A model generated the notes under the pieces. The model saw only the letters and a list, made by a program, of their open reading frames with translations, had not been told where the DNA came from and searched no databases. The translations under genes were made by a program, and so were the position numbers. Positions 1-13,000 of a stretch of 64,000 bases of DNA are shown in pieces (within the stretch, counting starts at the first letter, position 1; every line of letters begins with the position of its first letter). Source of the DNA: Phaseolus vulgaris (Eukaryota; Streptophyta; Magnoliopsida; Fabales; Fabaceae). The DNA is taken from contig NC_023758.2 in the NCBI RefSeq assembly GCF_000499845.2, positions 39,884,108 to 39,948,107 on the forward strand, read 5' to 3'.

Positions 1-1022
1 TAATTATTTAAAAATATATAATTTAATTGCATAAATAATATATTTTTTTTCTAGAAAGTATACAAAAATATTTTATTTCTTTCTTTCTTAATGAGAGAAT
101 ACTAGTGGGAGGTATCTTATTTTTTTTATTGATGAGATCATATTAGTAGGAGGTATCTAAGTGAAGATCAATTTTAATAAATCATTTTTTTTAAAGTAAT
201 ATATTTTTGCTTTAGTTTTTTTATACCGTTCATAACATATGTGTTCTGAATTACTTTCATCTTATCTATATTTATTTTTGTATAAGTATACCAATATCTT
301 TTAATTTTCCATTTTGTGAGTATTTGATTTTTTTTAAGTATAAAACATCATAACACTATCCTAACCAAAATAATACTATTAGAGTGACAACCGTTTTTTT
401 ATACACAATTTTTTTCTGATTTTACTCTTATTTAATATATTTCATTTTATTAATACAATATAGTATTTTTTCATTTCATATGAATTACTTAAAAAATAAA
501 ATTATTTTTTATTTTTTTAAATTAATATTAATGTACAGTTTTTATATGACTTCTTCACTCTTTTTTTAGTTCCTTATTTTAAGGCAACAAAAAGAGCATA
601 CGCTCACATTTCCACACCAAATCTCACATATAAAAGAAAATAACATTCACTCTTAATCACTCTCTGCACTCCATTTTTTTATTTTCAATTTCGAATCATT
701 CAAAATTATTTCTATCATCGTAAAAATTAAGTAAAAGAGAAAAATGTAGACATAGGCGCAATCACTTGCGCGTCTGTGTTTCCACTAGTATTAATAATAG
801 TCTTTGTCTAAGACTATTACAATATAACTAGTAAGATATGAGTTATACATCGAATATATAGAATAGAATTAAATACACAACAAGTTGTTAAGTTGTTTAG
901 AATGTTGTTAAGAAGTAAACAATTAGTTTGATTTGACAATCTTATGAAAATAAGCGAGTTTCATCAAAGAAATACAAGATTTCAAAATCAATTGGATAAG
1001 GATAGTGAGTTGCAAAACCTCA
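1..1022. other. AT-rich downstream flank of the DHD-SDH gene
   Basis: No coding region is recognisable here. The stretch lies beyond the stop codon of the minus-strand shikimate-pathway gene, so its right end should include that gene's 3' UTR. The only structured part is around 735-831, where two hairpins are each followed by CTAG; these are listed separately as possible Helitron ends. The rest is poly(T)- and poly(A)-rich sequence. Confidence 0.6.
756..831 (+). mobile_element. Candidate Helitron 3' termini (two hairpin + CTAG signatures)
   Basis: A 6-bp GC-rich stem GCGCAA/TTGCGC with a 4-nt loop (756-771) is followed 13 nt later by CTAG at 785-788 and then T. A second, AT-rich stem AATAGTCTT/AAGACTATT with a 5-nt loop (796-818) is followed 9 nt later by CTAG at 828-831 and then T. 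Helitrons are known to end in a short hairpin about 10-12 nt before CTRR and to insert before T. No 5' TC end or Rep/helicase remnant was found, so this is a weak structural call. Confidence 0.28.
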
Positions 1023-4000
1023 TTAATAGTCTTTCATAATTTTTCTGAAGAGCTCCTTTGGTGCTGCAAATTCAAAATACAATCAAAGAAATACTAGTTT
1101 TCAAAATCAATTGGATGAATTAACACGTGAAATGAAACTCTCTTGAATTAAATTTTTACATTCAGCTTACCAGGCAATCCAGTGAAATTCTCAAATTGCC
1201 CATATGCTTGCCCTATAAACATCTCAAATCCTGTTACAATAGTGGCTCCTGCTTCTTCTGCTTCTTTCAAGAGCCTAGTCATCTTGGGTGTGTACACAGC
1301 ATAAAAAACTAGGGAGTAATGTTTCAAAGCATGCTGCAAAAACCCAAAAATGAAATAACCATTTTCATACAATACACCAATAATCATATCTCATCTGAAA
1401 AGAAATCCAACTTCATCAGCAAATGGAAGAAGATATGATTGGCAATTACATATCAAATTGGAAACTTACACCACCAACTTTTCAAGGTCCTAATTGTATG
1501 GCACATCCATATTAAAGGAGCAAACCTTAGAAATAGGCGTCTGGTCAACTTTTGGTACCATTCCAATTGATGTTGTGTTTGCAAGAATCATACCATCTTC
1601 TGAATGGTAATTATCTAAATCAGCAAGAGCTAAAGCCTCTCCTCCAACTGCATCAGCAAGTTTTCTGGCCCTGTCTATATATAAACAGTGCAATACATAT
1701 ATAATGTGCCATAAATATGTTCAAAATAGACAGGAAAACAATACTTGTGATTGTTTCTGTTAGAAAAGTTGAAAACCATATGACTTTTTACTAAAATTAT
1801 CTTTCTCTTCTGAACCTGAAGACATTTCTCAACCTTAACACCAATATTAAGAATTGATCACATATCAGTCATCTCCTACATAGGATGTTTTGTCAGAAAC
1901 ATCCAAAAAAATCATATGAAGCTTACCATAGGTACGGTTCGCAATCACAACCCTTGCTCCTTTTTTTTTTGCACCGTAAGCAACTGCTTTCCCGGCACCA
2001 CCGGCCCCAACGACAACAAACAGCTTACCAGCTAATGGCGAAACAGTTGTGCTACTACCATTATGTTTACCTAGCCAGGAGTAATTGAAGTACATACACA
2101 ACATCTTCAGAATAACAGTTACCAACAACAATCACAGTAACATTTGTAAGCCACTGAAGATGACAGACAACTACCTAGTAATGCATCCTCAATTGCAGAA
2201 ATAGCACCAACATAGTCTGTGTTATAGCCGATTAATTTCCCGTCAGTTGGTCTTCTTATAATGCAATTCACAGCTCCTATAGACTGTGTTCATAACCAGT
2301 TGGAAGAATTTAGATAAACGGAATAAAATCATTTCCAATTATCGATCTAAAATTGTGAAACGTATACTGTAATGCAAAGTAAATCATTTTACCTTAGCCA
2401 CTGGATCAACCTCGTCACAACACTTAACTGCTGTCTCCTTGTGAGGAAGGGTAACACTGAAATACAAATACTAAATATCAAATTCAAGTAGCTCTCTTAG
2501 AAGCTTAACTATCCAACACACAAAAAATGGCTGAAATAGAGTAATGTATTAGAGACCTGAAAAATAAGAAAGAGATAAGAGGCAACAGAAAAAGAAGAAA
2601 GAAGAGTTTAACAATAGAGGTGGAAAATTCTTGCTTGATATATATATCAAGCAAGAATTTTAGCATGCTAACAAGAACCTAGAACCAGAAGTTACCATAA
2701 TCTGACCACAGCACACTTTGGAAAAGCATCTAACATTAGATTATATAAATTGAAATTTTCTTATAAGAAGCTGGAACCTGAATCCCACAAAATCTGTAGA
2801 AGAGTAAGCCCTGAGAAAGTTGGCAATGTCATCCACCAATAAAATTATATAAACACCATTAAAACCAACTGACTTGAAGGCTTCATTCAATAACATGGGT
2901 GATTTACTCGGACTCACAGGCTTTCCAATAAGCCCACATACTTTTGTATCAGGTGCCAGTAGTCTCAAATTGTATAGAGACAATAGATCTTTAAGTGAAG
3001 GTTCACCAGGAGCTGAAACTACTCCTGACTCTAGGATGCCAAAAGTGAGATATCCACCAAATTTTGCACACAGAATACGAGAAATCAACCCCCTTTCACC
3101 CATAACAATTCCAATGAACGGAACCTGTAAATTAGAGAAATACTATGCTAAGTTTTTTATGCAGATGTATTTGTTAATTGTATGCAAAAACAAAGTGCTT
3201 CACAAATTCTTTCTAAAACCATCAATACATAGTTTTAAATGGTTAAGGCAAATGTTTCATTAAATTTACATTGGTTGCAACTGCATTTCTCCTTGTTTCT
3301 TCAGATAAGAATCTGCATAACATATCTGTGACCTCTCTTCCTGAATTTAACTTCCCATCAGTTTCATCTTTGCAATTCACAAATTAAAGTCACTAATGTA
3401 TAAGATGAAACCTCTATAAAATCATTAAATTGATATATATAATTGATAATTAAAACGTGACTTACTTGAGAATGCGTCATTATTTGAAACATGCGTGTGA
3501 CATCAGCAATGTCCAAGGCAGTTGTTGCAATCTTCACAATGTCTGCTCCCGTTGCTTGTATTCTTGCTACAAGGTTACATAGATCCTCAGTTGAAGGAGT
3601 AAGTTTAAAGTTGTGAGATGAAACAATCACCCTCGTTCGATTGTATGTCTTCCCACGTACAGAGTCAAAGAACTCATGCGCTACCTTTAGAGATATGACA
3701 TAGATAAACTTTCATTTCACTTTCATAGTTTAAACAAAATAAATATATTGCCAAAACTAAGGTGCTAAGGTACTAGAATCACACCATTATCATATGAAGA
3801 GAACCTACCCAAGAATTTATTAAAGAGTGTTATGTTCATAATTTACCAGATTATAATTGAAAATAAAAATAACTTTTTTTTTAAAATGTGAATTTACATT
3901 AAAAAAAATAAATTAAATTTCACAGTATAAATTAGTGTAATTTAATATTTTTAAGTGTAGAGTTGTCAAAAGTAATTTTTTTTTCTACCCAATATGTTAA

Positions 4001-7000
4001 AATTGAAATTGAGTAGGCTTAAAAATAACCTTTTTGTTGGTTGCGTTGATTTTGGTTCTTATTTTTTTTTCCTGAAAATTATTTGTACTACCTGATGGCC
4101 GAAAGGCCGACCAGACGACCAAGCCGACTAGACGACAAGATGCAAAGCTAAACACATAATTAGGTATAAACAAGCCAACTTAGGTGATAAGCACGGTTAA
4201 GGCATAATTGGGCCTTCGTTTGGACCCTAAAGCAGGCCCATAACAGCCATAGCCCATTTAGAGCAGTATAAATAGCAGAAGAGGCACAACACTCAAGGTA
4301 ACTATTCACTCCCCACTCTTTTGGTACTTTGCTCTCGGTCTGACTTGATCGTCGGAGTGTCTTCGCAGGTACCCCCCATCGTGTCCAGACCAAAGGAGAT
4401 CCAGCCGAAAGAAGACTAACCGAAAGACCGGAAAGACGAGAAGATTGCAGTAAGAGGAAGTGTTCTGCAGGGTTTAGGTCTTGTAGGAACATTTTGGCGT
4501 CCACCGTGGGACCGAGAAGAAAAAACCCCACGAATTGTCCACATGGTGACTACGAGGAACATGACGGGTAACGATAGGAATGCGCAAGAAGAAACCAGCC
4601 ATCCAGACCCTATGACGTTAATCTTGAAGATGCAGAAGGAAATGGAAGCTTTGAGGAAGGAGAATGCTCGGATGAAAGAAAAGCTTGCTGAGAAGCCGGA
4701 AATATCGGAAGCCGTGGATAACATCCCCTCAGGGGACCACGCGAATGCGGACACACATGAGGTCGGAAGCTCGTATCAGGAAAACGTAAGGCCGACCTCG
4801 CATAACGTGTTAGGCACGACACCCCGAAGAAGCCCCTTTGCCGAAACCGTCCTTGAAGTTCCCTTGCCAGGAACCTGGAGCAATCCCACGTTGGATAAAT
4901 ATGATGGAACCACAAACCCAGACGAACATGTGAACGCGTACCTAACCCAGGTTGGCTTGCACACGGCAGAAGACGCGCTATGGTGCCGAATATTTCCCAC
5001 CTCTCTTAAGGGAGCAGCCTTAACCTGGTTCACCCGACTACCGGCTCAGTCCATAGATTGTTTTGACACACTTGCAACTAAGTTCGGAGCTCAGTTCACT
5101 ACCAGCCGACCACACCACCTCACTTCGATCGCCTTGGTGAATATCCGACAAGAGAAGTCGAAGTCCTTGAGAGCCTTTATGGACAGATTTAACGAGATGG
5201 CTTTGGACATACGGAACCTAAGTCCCGAAGTGGCGATGCACCACATGGTAACTGCGCTAAAGCCGGGACCGTTTTTTGATAGTTTATGCATGCAGCCGAC
5301 CACGACAATGGATGAGTTGCGCCAAAAAGCCACCAAATACATGCAGCTGGAGGAATTGAAAGAATTCCTAAACAAGGCTCGAGCACCTGATGAACCTGAG
5401 AGGACGGGGAGTTCCCAAGACATGGAACGCCAATTGTTTGAAAATGTATTTTAGCTGATATGTATTAAGGGTGTACTCTTTCCTACCTTCAATCTTTTTT
5501 CCCAAGGGTTTTTGATTGAAGAGGTTTTAACGAGGCACCACATTTAATGAAATTAGACTTACCAGCTACGTATGAATTCCTTCGAAAGAAAAACCTCTCG
5601 GCCAAGAGAGTTGAAAGAAAACCTCTTGGTCAAGGAAGAATTCACCCAAGTGAATCCCTGTCGAGAGTACGGATGAAAACCTCTCGGCCTTTCGGCCAAG
5701 AGAGTTGAAAGAAAACCTCTCGGCCAAGGAAGAATTCACCAAAGTGAATCCCTGTCGAGAGTACGGATGAAAACCTCTCGGCCTTTCGGCCAAGAGAGTT
5801 CGAAAGAAAACCTCTTGGCCAAGGAAGAATTCACCAAAGTGAATCCCTGTCGAGAGTACGGATGAAAACCTCTCGGCCTTTCGGCCAAGAGAGTTCGAAA
5901 GAAACCCTCTTGGCCAAGGAAGAATTCACCCAAGTGATCCCTGCCGAGAGTACGGAAGAAAACCTCTCGGCCAAGGAAGAATTCACCCAAGTGAATCCCT
6001 GCCGAGAGTACAAAAGAAAAACCTCTCGGCCAAGGAAGAATTCACCCAAGTGAATCCCTGCCGAGAGTACGAAAGAAAAGCCTCTCGGCCAAGAGAGTTG
6101 AAAGAAAACCTCTCGGCTAAGGAAGAATTCACCCAAGTGATCCCTGCCGAGAGTACGAAAGAAAAGCCTCTCGGCCTCTCGGCCAAGAGAGTTGAAAGAA
6201 AACCTCTCGGCCAAGGAAGAATTCACCCAAGTGAATCCCTGCCGAGAGTACGAAAGAAAAGCCTCTCGGCCAAGAGAGTTGAAAGAAAACCTCTCGGCCA
6301 AGGAAGAATTCACCCAAGTGATCCCTGCCGAGAGAACGAAAGAAAAGCCTCTCGGCCAAGAGAGTTGAAAGAAAACCTCTTGGCCAAGGAAGAATTCACC
6401 AAAGTGAATCCCTGTCGAGAGTACGGATGAAAACCTCTCGGCCGTTCGAAAGAAAACCTCTTGGCCAAGGAAGAATTCACCAAAGTGAATCCCTGTCGAG
6501 AGTACGGATGAAAACCTCTCGGCCTTTCGGCCAAGAGAGTTCGAAAGAAAACCTCTTGGCCAAGGAAGAATTCACCCAAGTGATCCCTGCCGAGAGTACG
6601 GAAGAAAACATCTCGGCCAAGGAAGAATTCACCCAAGTGAATCCCTGCCGAGAGTACAAAAGAAAAACCTCTCGGCCAAGGAAGAATTCACCCAAGTGAA
6701 TCCCTGCCGAGAGTACGAAAGAAAAGCCTCTCGGCCAAGAGAGTTGAAAGAAAACCTCTCGGCTAAGGAAGAATTCACCCAAGTGATCCCTGCCGAGAGT
6801 ACGAAAGAAAAGCCTCTCGGCTTCTCGGCCAAGAGAGTTGAAAGAAAACCTCTCGGCCAAGGAAGAATTCACCCAAGTGATCCCTGCTGAGAGTACGAAA
6901 GAAAAGCCTCTCGGCCAAGAGAGTTGAAAAAAAACCTCTCGGCCAAGGAAGAATTCACCAAAGTGAATCCCTGTCGAGAGTACGGATGAAAACTTCTCAA

Positions 7001-10000
7001 CCTTTCGGCCAAGAGAGTTCGAAAGAAAACCTCTTGGCCAAGGAAGAATTCACCAAAGTGAATCCCTGTCAAGAGTACGGATGAAAACCTCTCGGCCTTT
7101 CGGCCAAGAGAGTTCGAAAGAAAACCTCTTGGCCAAGGAAGAATTCACCCAAGTGATCCCTGCCGAGAGTACGGAAGAAAACCTCTCGGCCAAGGAAGAA
7201 TTCACCCAAGTGAATCCCTGCCGAGAGTACGAAAGGAAAACATCTCGGCCAAGGAAGAATTCACCCAAGTGAATCCCTGCCGAGAGTACGAAAGAAAAAC
7301 CTCTCGGCCAAGGAAGAATTCACCCAAGTGAATCCCTATCGAGACTACGGATGAAACTCAGCCTTTCGGTCAAGAGAGTTCGAAAGAAAACCTCTCGGTC
7401 AAGAAAGAATTCACCCAAGTGATCCCTGTCGAGAGTACGAAAGAAAAGCCTCTCGGCCAAGAGAGTTCGAAAGAAAACCTCTTGGCCAAGGAAGAATTCA
7501 CCCAAGTGAATCCCTGCCGAGAGTACGGAAGAAAACCTCTCGGCCAAGGAAGAATTCACCCAAGTGAATCCCTGCCGAGAGTACGAAAGGAAAACATCTC
7601 GGCCAAGGAAAAATTCACCCAAGTGAATCCCTGCCGAGAGTACGAAAGAAAAACCTCTCGGCCTCTCAGCCAAGAGAGTTCGCAAGAAAACCTCTCGGCC
7701 AAGGAAGAATTCACCCAAGTGAATCCCTGTCGAGAATATGAAAGAAAAACCTCTCGGCCTCTCGGCCAAGAAAGTTCGAAAGAAAACCTCTCCGCCAAAC
7801 ATTACATCTAGCATACGTCTTTCACCACTACATCTACACGCGCCTCGAGTAGAAGTAACCACACTCGACATCCAACAACAAAACAATCACGAACACAATC
7901 GGCATGCGAATACTCACGGCAATTCGACTCTACGTTACGTTTAAACCAACTCACTCGAGCCTGGGGGGCATATGTACTACCTGATGGCCGAAAGGCCGAC
8001 CAGACGACCAAGCCGACTAGACGACAAGATGCAAAGCTAAACACATAATTAGGTATAAACAAGCCAACTTAGGTGATAAGCACGGTTAAGGCATAATTGG
8101 GCCTTCGTTTGGACCCAAAGAAGGCCCATAACAGCCATAGCCCATTTAGAGCAGTATAAATAGCAGAAGAGGCACAACACTCAAGGTAACTATTCACTCC
8201 CCACTCTTCTGGTACTTTGCTCTCGGTCTGACTTGATCGTCGGAGTGTCTTCGTAGGTACCCCCATCGTGTCCAGACCAAAGGAGATCCAGCCGAAAGAA
8301 GACTAACCGAAAGACCAGAAAGACGAGAAGATTGCAATAAGAGAAAGTGTTCTGCAGGGTTTAGGTCTTGTAGGAACATTATTTATTTTCTTGTGCTTGT
8401 CGTTAATTTGCTCAATTAAGTGTAACAATTTTATCACGTGCTACATTATGAAAAAATGTGAAGCCCCCCGTCAAGAAAAGGGTCCTTGTTATTAAAGATT
8501 AAAATAAAAGATATTGGTAAATTTGATATTTGCAAGGAATAAAAAAAACATATTTACAAACAACACTGAAATAAAAGTGACATTTGTATACGAAATAAAA
8601 TAAAAAGTAACTTATTTATATTTTATTAAAAAAGTAGCATATTTAGAGAACTAAAAAAAGAGACATACAAAAAAATATTTAACCATTATTATCCTACAAT
8701 TAAAATCTTAGAATTAATTTTCAACAAAGAATTACCATATTGATATGGCTATTTGTAAATTTTTAACAATGGCAAGTGTGTGTCATCTCAATTAAACGTG
8801 ACAAGAAGTTTAAGGTGGGACCTATCAATTCTGCAACCTCGTAAATTTAAATTGTAACATTGACAAGACGAAACTACGTCTGCACCCCTGTCCTAAGCTC
8901 TGCACCCCTGTCCTTTCGACTTCTTTCGTTATCGAGTGCAAGAACCTTATCAAAACTGCATCGTATATCGTAAGTATTTATGTTATCTTTTCTTCATTGT
9001 TGGTTTTGTGGTTTCTGTATTTAAATCTGAAAATACATTCACAAATGCGAAATTTTAAATGTATTTATATATTTTAGATTCTGTATTTCGAAATGTGTTT
9101 CTGAATTTAAAAATATTTTTTGAATTGTGTATTATATATATATAATTTAGGTATAATTATTTTATTTTTTTTTATATTTAAGGTTAATATTTAATTTAGT
9201 CATTTGATTTTTAAAATATATTTAAATTGGTTATTTTTGTTAAATTTCACTTTATGACGTGAAATGGTGTTTATGTGATAAAGAGAAGTGTTCATGTGGA
9301 CTGTCAATTTAAAGACACATAAGATTGAGTGTTGAGTGAGGTGACATGACATTGAGTTTGACCGATATTAATAAAGTGTGAAGGTTAGGGTTTCTTCTTG
9401 TCGTTAAAATTTTTGGATGGTGGGCAAAACAATGACGTTTGTTGGTAGTATATGATAAGACCGTCCAAATAACAAATAATCTCCACTTAAAAGCAAATTT
9501 GATTTCAGCAATGATGGAAAAATGTTTATTTTAGATATATGAGGAATGATGGAAAAATGTTGATTTTAGATATTTGTGTAAGAGAATGGAATCCCCGCGC
9601 CCCTTCTCATTCATCTTGAATATCATATATACAATTATTGTGAATTATTGTCCAGCCTAATTACAAGGGACTAATTATAAGCAATAATGACAGCCTAATT
9701 ACAAGGGACTAATTATAAGCAATAATGACAAAATATTCTATTCTTAATATTCTATTCTATCACACCCCCGCAGTCGAAGCGGGAGGTTCACGGACGCTGA
9801 GACTGGTCCGGAAATCATCGAAGAGAATACGAGGAAGTCCTTTGGTGAAGATATCTGCAATCTGATGTCGAGATGGAACATGAAGTACGCGTGCCTGACC
9901 ACGAGCTACTTTTTCCCGTACAAAGTGAATGTCCATTTCAATGTTCTTGGTACGCTGATGTTGAACAGGATTACCAGAGAGATACATTGCACTGACATTG

Positions 10001-13000
10001 TCACAATACACCAAAGTGGCCTGAGGAATAGGAAATGGAGCTCTAGTAAGAGATTGCGAAGCCAACATGACTCAGATACAACATTAGCAACACCTCTGTA
10101 TTCTGCTTCTGCACTGGAACGGGAGAGAGTGGGCTGTCTTTTGGAAGACCAAGATATAAGGTTGTCACCCAGAAAAACACAGTACCCAGATGTGGAGCGT
10201 CTGGTGTCAGGACATCCACCCCAATCAGCGTCAGTGTAGGAGATGAGTTTTGTAATGGGGGATGGTGATAAATGTAGACCAAAGTGTATGGTGCCCTGGA
10301 CATACCGAAGGATGCGTTTGAGAGCAAGCATGTGTTCTGTCGTGGGTGCATGCATGTGGAGACAGATTTGCTGAACCGCATATGAGATGTCAGGTCTAGT
10401 GAATGTGAGGTACTGTAAGGCTCCTGCAAGACTGCGATAGAGAGAGGGATCCTCATAAGGAGTGTCAGATGACGTGCTGAGTTTCTGTTTGGTATCGACA
10501 GGTGTGGCAGTCGGTTTGCAGGATGTCATTCCAGCACGTTCAAGGATTTTAGAAGCATAGGTGCTTTGACTGAGAAAAATGCCGCCAGGGTGGCGAGAGA
10601 CAGCGATGCCCAGAAAGTAACTCAACGGACCAAGATCTTTCATTGCAAATTCAGTAGCCAATAATGACATAATTGATTTGCGAAGGACATGAGTAGAGGT
10701 AATAAGAATGATGTCGTCCACATAAAGAAGAATGTAGGCCATGTCAGAGTGTTGTCGATAGATGAAGAGAGAGTGGTCTGATGTGCTATGTCGAAACCCA
10801 ATGGTAGTTACATAGTCTGCAAAGCGTTGGTACCATGCTCTAGGTGCTTGCTTGAGACCATAGAGTGATTTCTTCAGACGACAAACATAATCTGGATGAT
10901 GAGAATCATGGAAACCTAATGGTTGATGCATATAAACAGTCTCATGAAGATCACCATGTAGAAAAGCGTTCTGGACATCCAGTTGATGAATGGGCCAGGA
11001 TTTAGAGAGAGCAATGGTGAGTACTGTTCTAATAGTAGCCGGTTTGACCACCGGGCTGAAAGTCTCATCACAATCCACACCTGCAACCTGTGACCTGCCA
11101 TCACAAACAAGGCGAGCCTTATAGCGCTCAAAGGAGCCATCAGAATTTTTCTTATGTTTGAAAATCCACATGCATCGAATGAGATTGGCATCACAAGGAC
11201 GAGGAACTAAATCCCACGTCTTATTTCTAATAAGAGCATCAAATTCAGATTTCATTGCGGATTTCCAATTGGGGTCTGATAGGGCTATTTTGTGATTTTT
11301 GGGTAATGGAGAGATGGAGTGGTTTGAGTGAGAAATTGATAAGTTAAATAGTTTACGGGGTTTGGTAATGCCTTGCATACTACGGGTGGTGATAGTACGT
11401 GTAGGTGGTGGTTGAATTGGTGGGGGTGAGCTATTGGAGATTGTAGTGGGTGGGTTGATTGGAGGGGTAAGGGTCGATGATTGTAGGTTAGTTGATGGGG
11501 GTGGCTGGTCAGTGATGGTTGGTAATTGGTTATGTGTGGCTGGTGGTGGTATTTGATTTTGCCACTGATGGATGAGGTAGGGGTGTGGGGCATCGTTTAG
11601 AAAGTGATAAGAGTGGGGTGAGGGTGAGTGTATCTTGGTGAAGGGAAATTGAGTTTCATCAAAGATGACATGCCTCGAAATTATTAATTTTCTGTTTGAC
11701 AAATCAAAGCATTTGTAACCTCTATGATTGGAAGGATAACCCAAAAAGACACACGGGGTAGAGCGAGGTTGTAGCTTGTGAATGGTAGATGACGGGAGTA
11801 ACGGATAACATAGGCAACCAAAGACTCGTAAGTGTGTGTAGGTGGGATCACGATGGTATAGGAGTTGTGTAGGTGACGTATTTTGAAGTGTTTTGCAGGG
11901 AAGAATATTTAACAGGTAAGTTGCCATGTGAAGGGCATGATGCCAAAATGATTGGGGAACAGAAGAATAGGCTAGCATGGTGCGCATCATATTATTAATG
12001 GTTCTTATTTTTCGTTCGACTTTCCCATTTTGTGAGGATGTGTGAGGACAAGAGAAGCGAAAAACAAGACCATGGTTGGCGCAATATTGTTGGAATAGCT
12101 CATTATTATATTCACCGCCATTGTCACACTGAAAAGATTTTACACTTAGCGAAAATTGTGTTTGAATAAGATTAGTAAGTGACTGAAACATTTCAAAAAC
12201 TTGAGATTTTCGACTAATAGGGAAGGTCCACAATTTGTAAAATCATCTAAGAAGAGAACATAATATTTATGACCAGCAGAACTTAAAATTGGAGAAGTCC
12301 ACAAATCACTATGTAAAATATCAAAGGGCATCAAAGTTATTGTTTGAGAGGTAAGAAATGGCAATTTAACCTGCTTGCCTAAAACACAAGAGTCACAAAT
12401 AACAGAAGAATTAAAAGGTTCACAACATATGAACTTATTATTGCGAAGGGAATTTAAAGCGTGGGCGCCAGGATGACCAAGGCGACCGTGCCAGAGACTA
12501 GACGTAAGACCAACAAAACTTGGGGAGGTGGTGACTGGATATAGATCGCCAAGGCTGTCACATCTCATGAGAGGCATCCCTGTCTGAAAATCAGAGACAG
12601 TAAAACCGAAAGGGTCAAAGGAAACAGAGACATTGTTGTCAGTGGTGAGTCGCCTAACAGAAATTAAATTTTTAATAATATTCGGGGCATGTAGGACATT
12701 GTTTAAGTGTAGAGGTTTGTAAGGGGTGGCTATTTGTGTGTGTCCGGTGCCGTGAATTGGAATACTATGGCCATTACCAACAATGACTTTCTGATTTGAA
12801 TTACGTAAAGGAAGATAAGACGAGAGATTACCTTGTGATGCTTATGTGTGAGTTGATGCGCCAGTATCCATGTTCCACGGAGCGTCAGGAGTCTGGAGAG
12901 ACATGGTGTGCATAGCTGCCTCGATGTCTGTCGGTGTCGGAGATGTAGTAGCAATATATGCCTGAGGACGCTGTCCTAGGATGCCTGGCTTCGGAGGACC

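Larger units (their letters stand above)
4084..8378 (+). mobile_element. Non-autonomous Gypsy-derived LTR element with gag only (TR-GAG type)
   Basis: A complete insertion in antisense orientation inside intron 3 of the DHD-SDH gene. Two direct LTRs (4084-4491 and 7973-8378, TG...CA) are flanked by an exact 5-bp duplication TTATT (4079-4083 and 8379-8383). The internal region holds one gag ORF, a short relic of the pol 3' end, the 3'-UTR sequence seen after pol in the related element at 17365, a 2.2-kb tandem array and a polypurine tract before the 3' LTR. Protease, reverse transcriptase, RNase H and integrase are absent, so movement would need enzymes supplied by another element. The LTRs differ by roughly six substitutions and two 1-base indels over about 407 bp, so the insertion is fairly recent. 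Confidence 0.93.

Noticed and set aside
1148..1171. Reading the DHD-SDH frame through to a TAA inside intron 10 (ending KLNVKI)
   Set aside because: The TG|GTAAGC is a good donor and a conserved final exon ([13 protein letters not shown]) exists at 1023-1063, restoring the family ending.
3364..3465. Extension of DHD-SDH exon 4 beyond CAA|GTAAGT
   Set aside because: The extra residues are not conserved; the donor is strong and exon 5 joins in frame.
5831..6313. 160-codon antisense ORF in the array
   Set aside because: It simply reads the tandem repeat backwards; similar frames occur throughout the array, with no recognised domain.
5580..7800. Regular repeats that might suggest a CRISPR-like array or a long repetitive protein gene
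   Set aside because: The repeats are contiguous without unique spacers, the context is a plant LTR element, and unit lengths are not consistently multiples of three. The open frames on both strands follow from low stop-codon content.
9865..10239. Plus-strand ORF overlapping the Copia RNase H end
   Set aside because: Shadow of the minus-strand Copia coding region, with no domain of its own.
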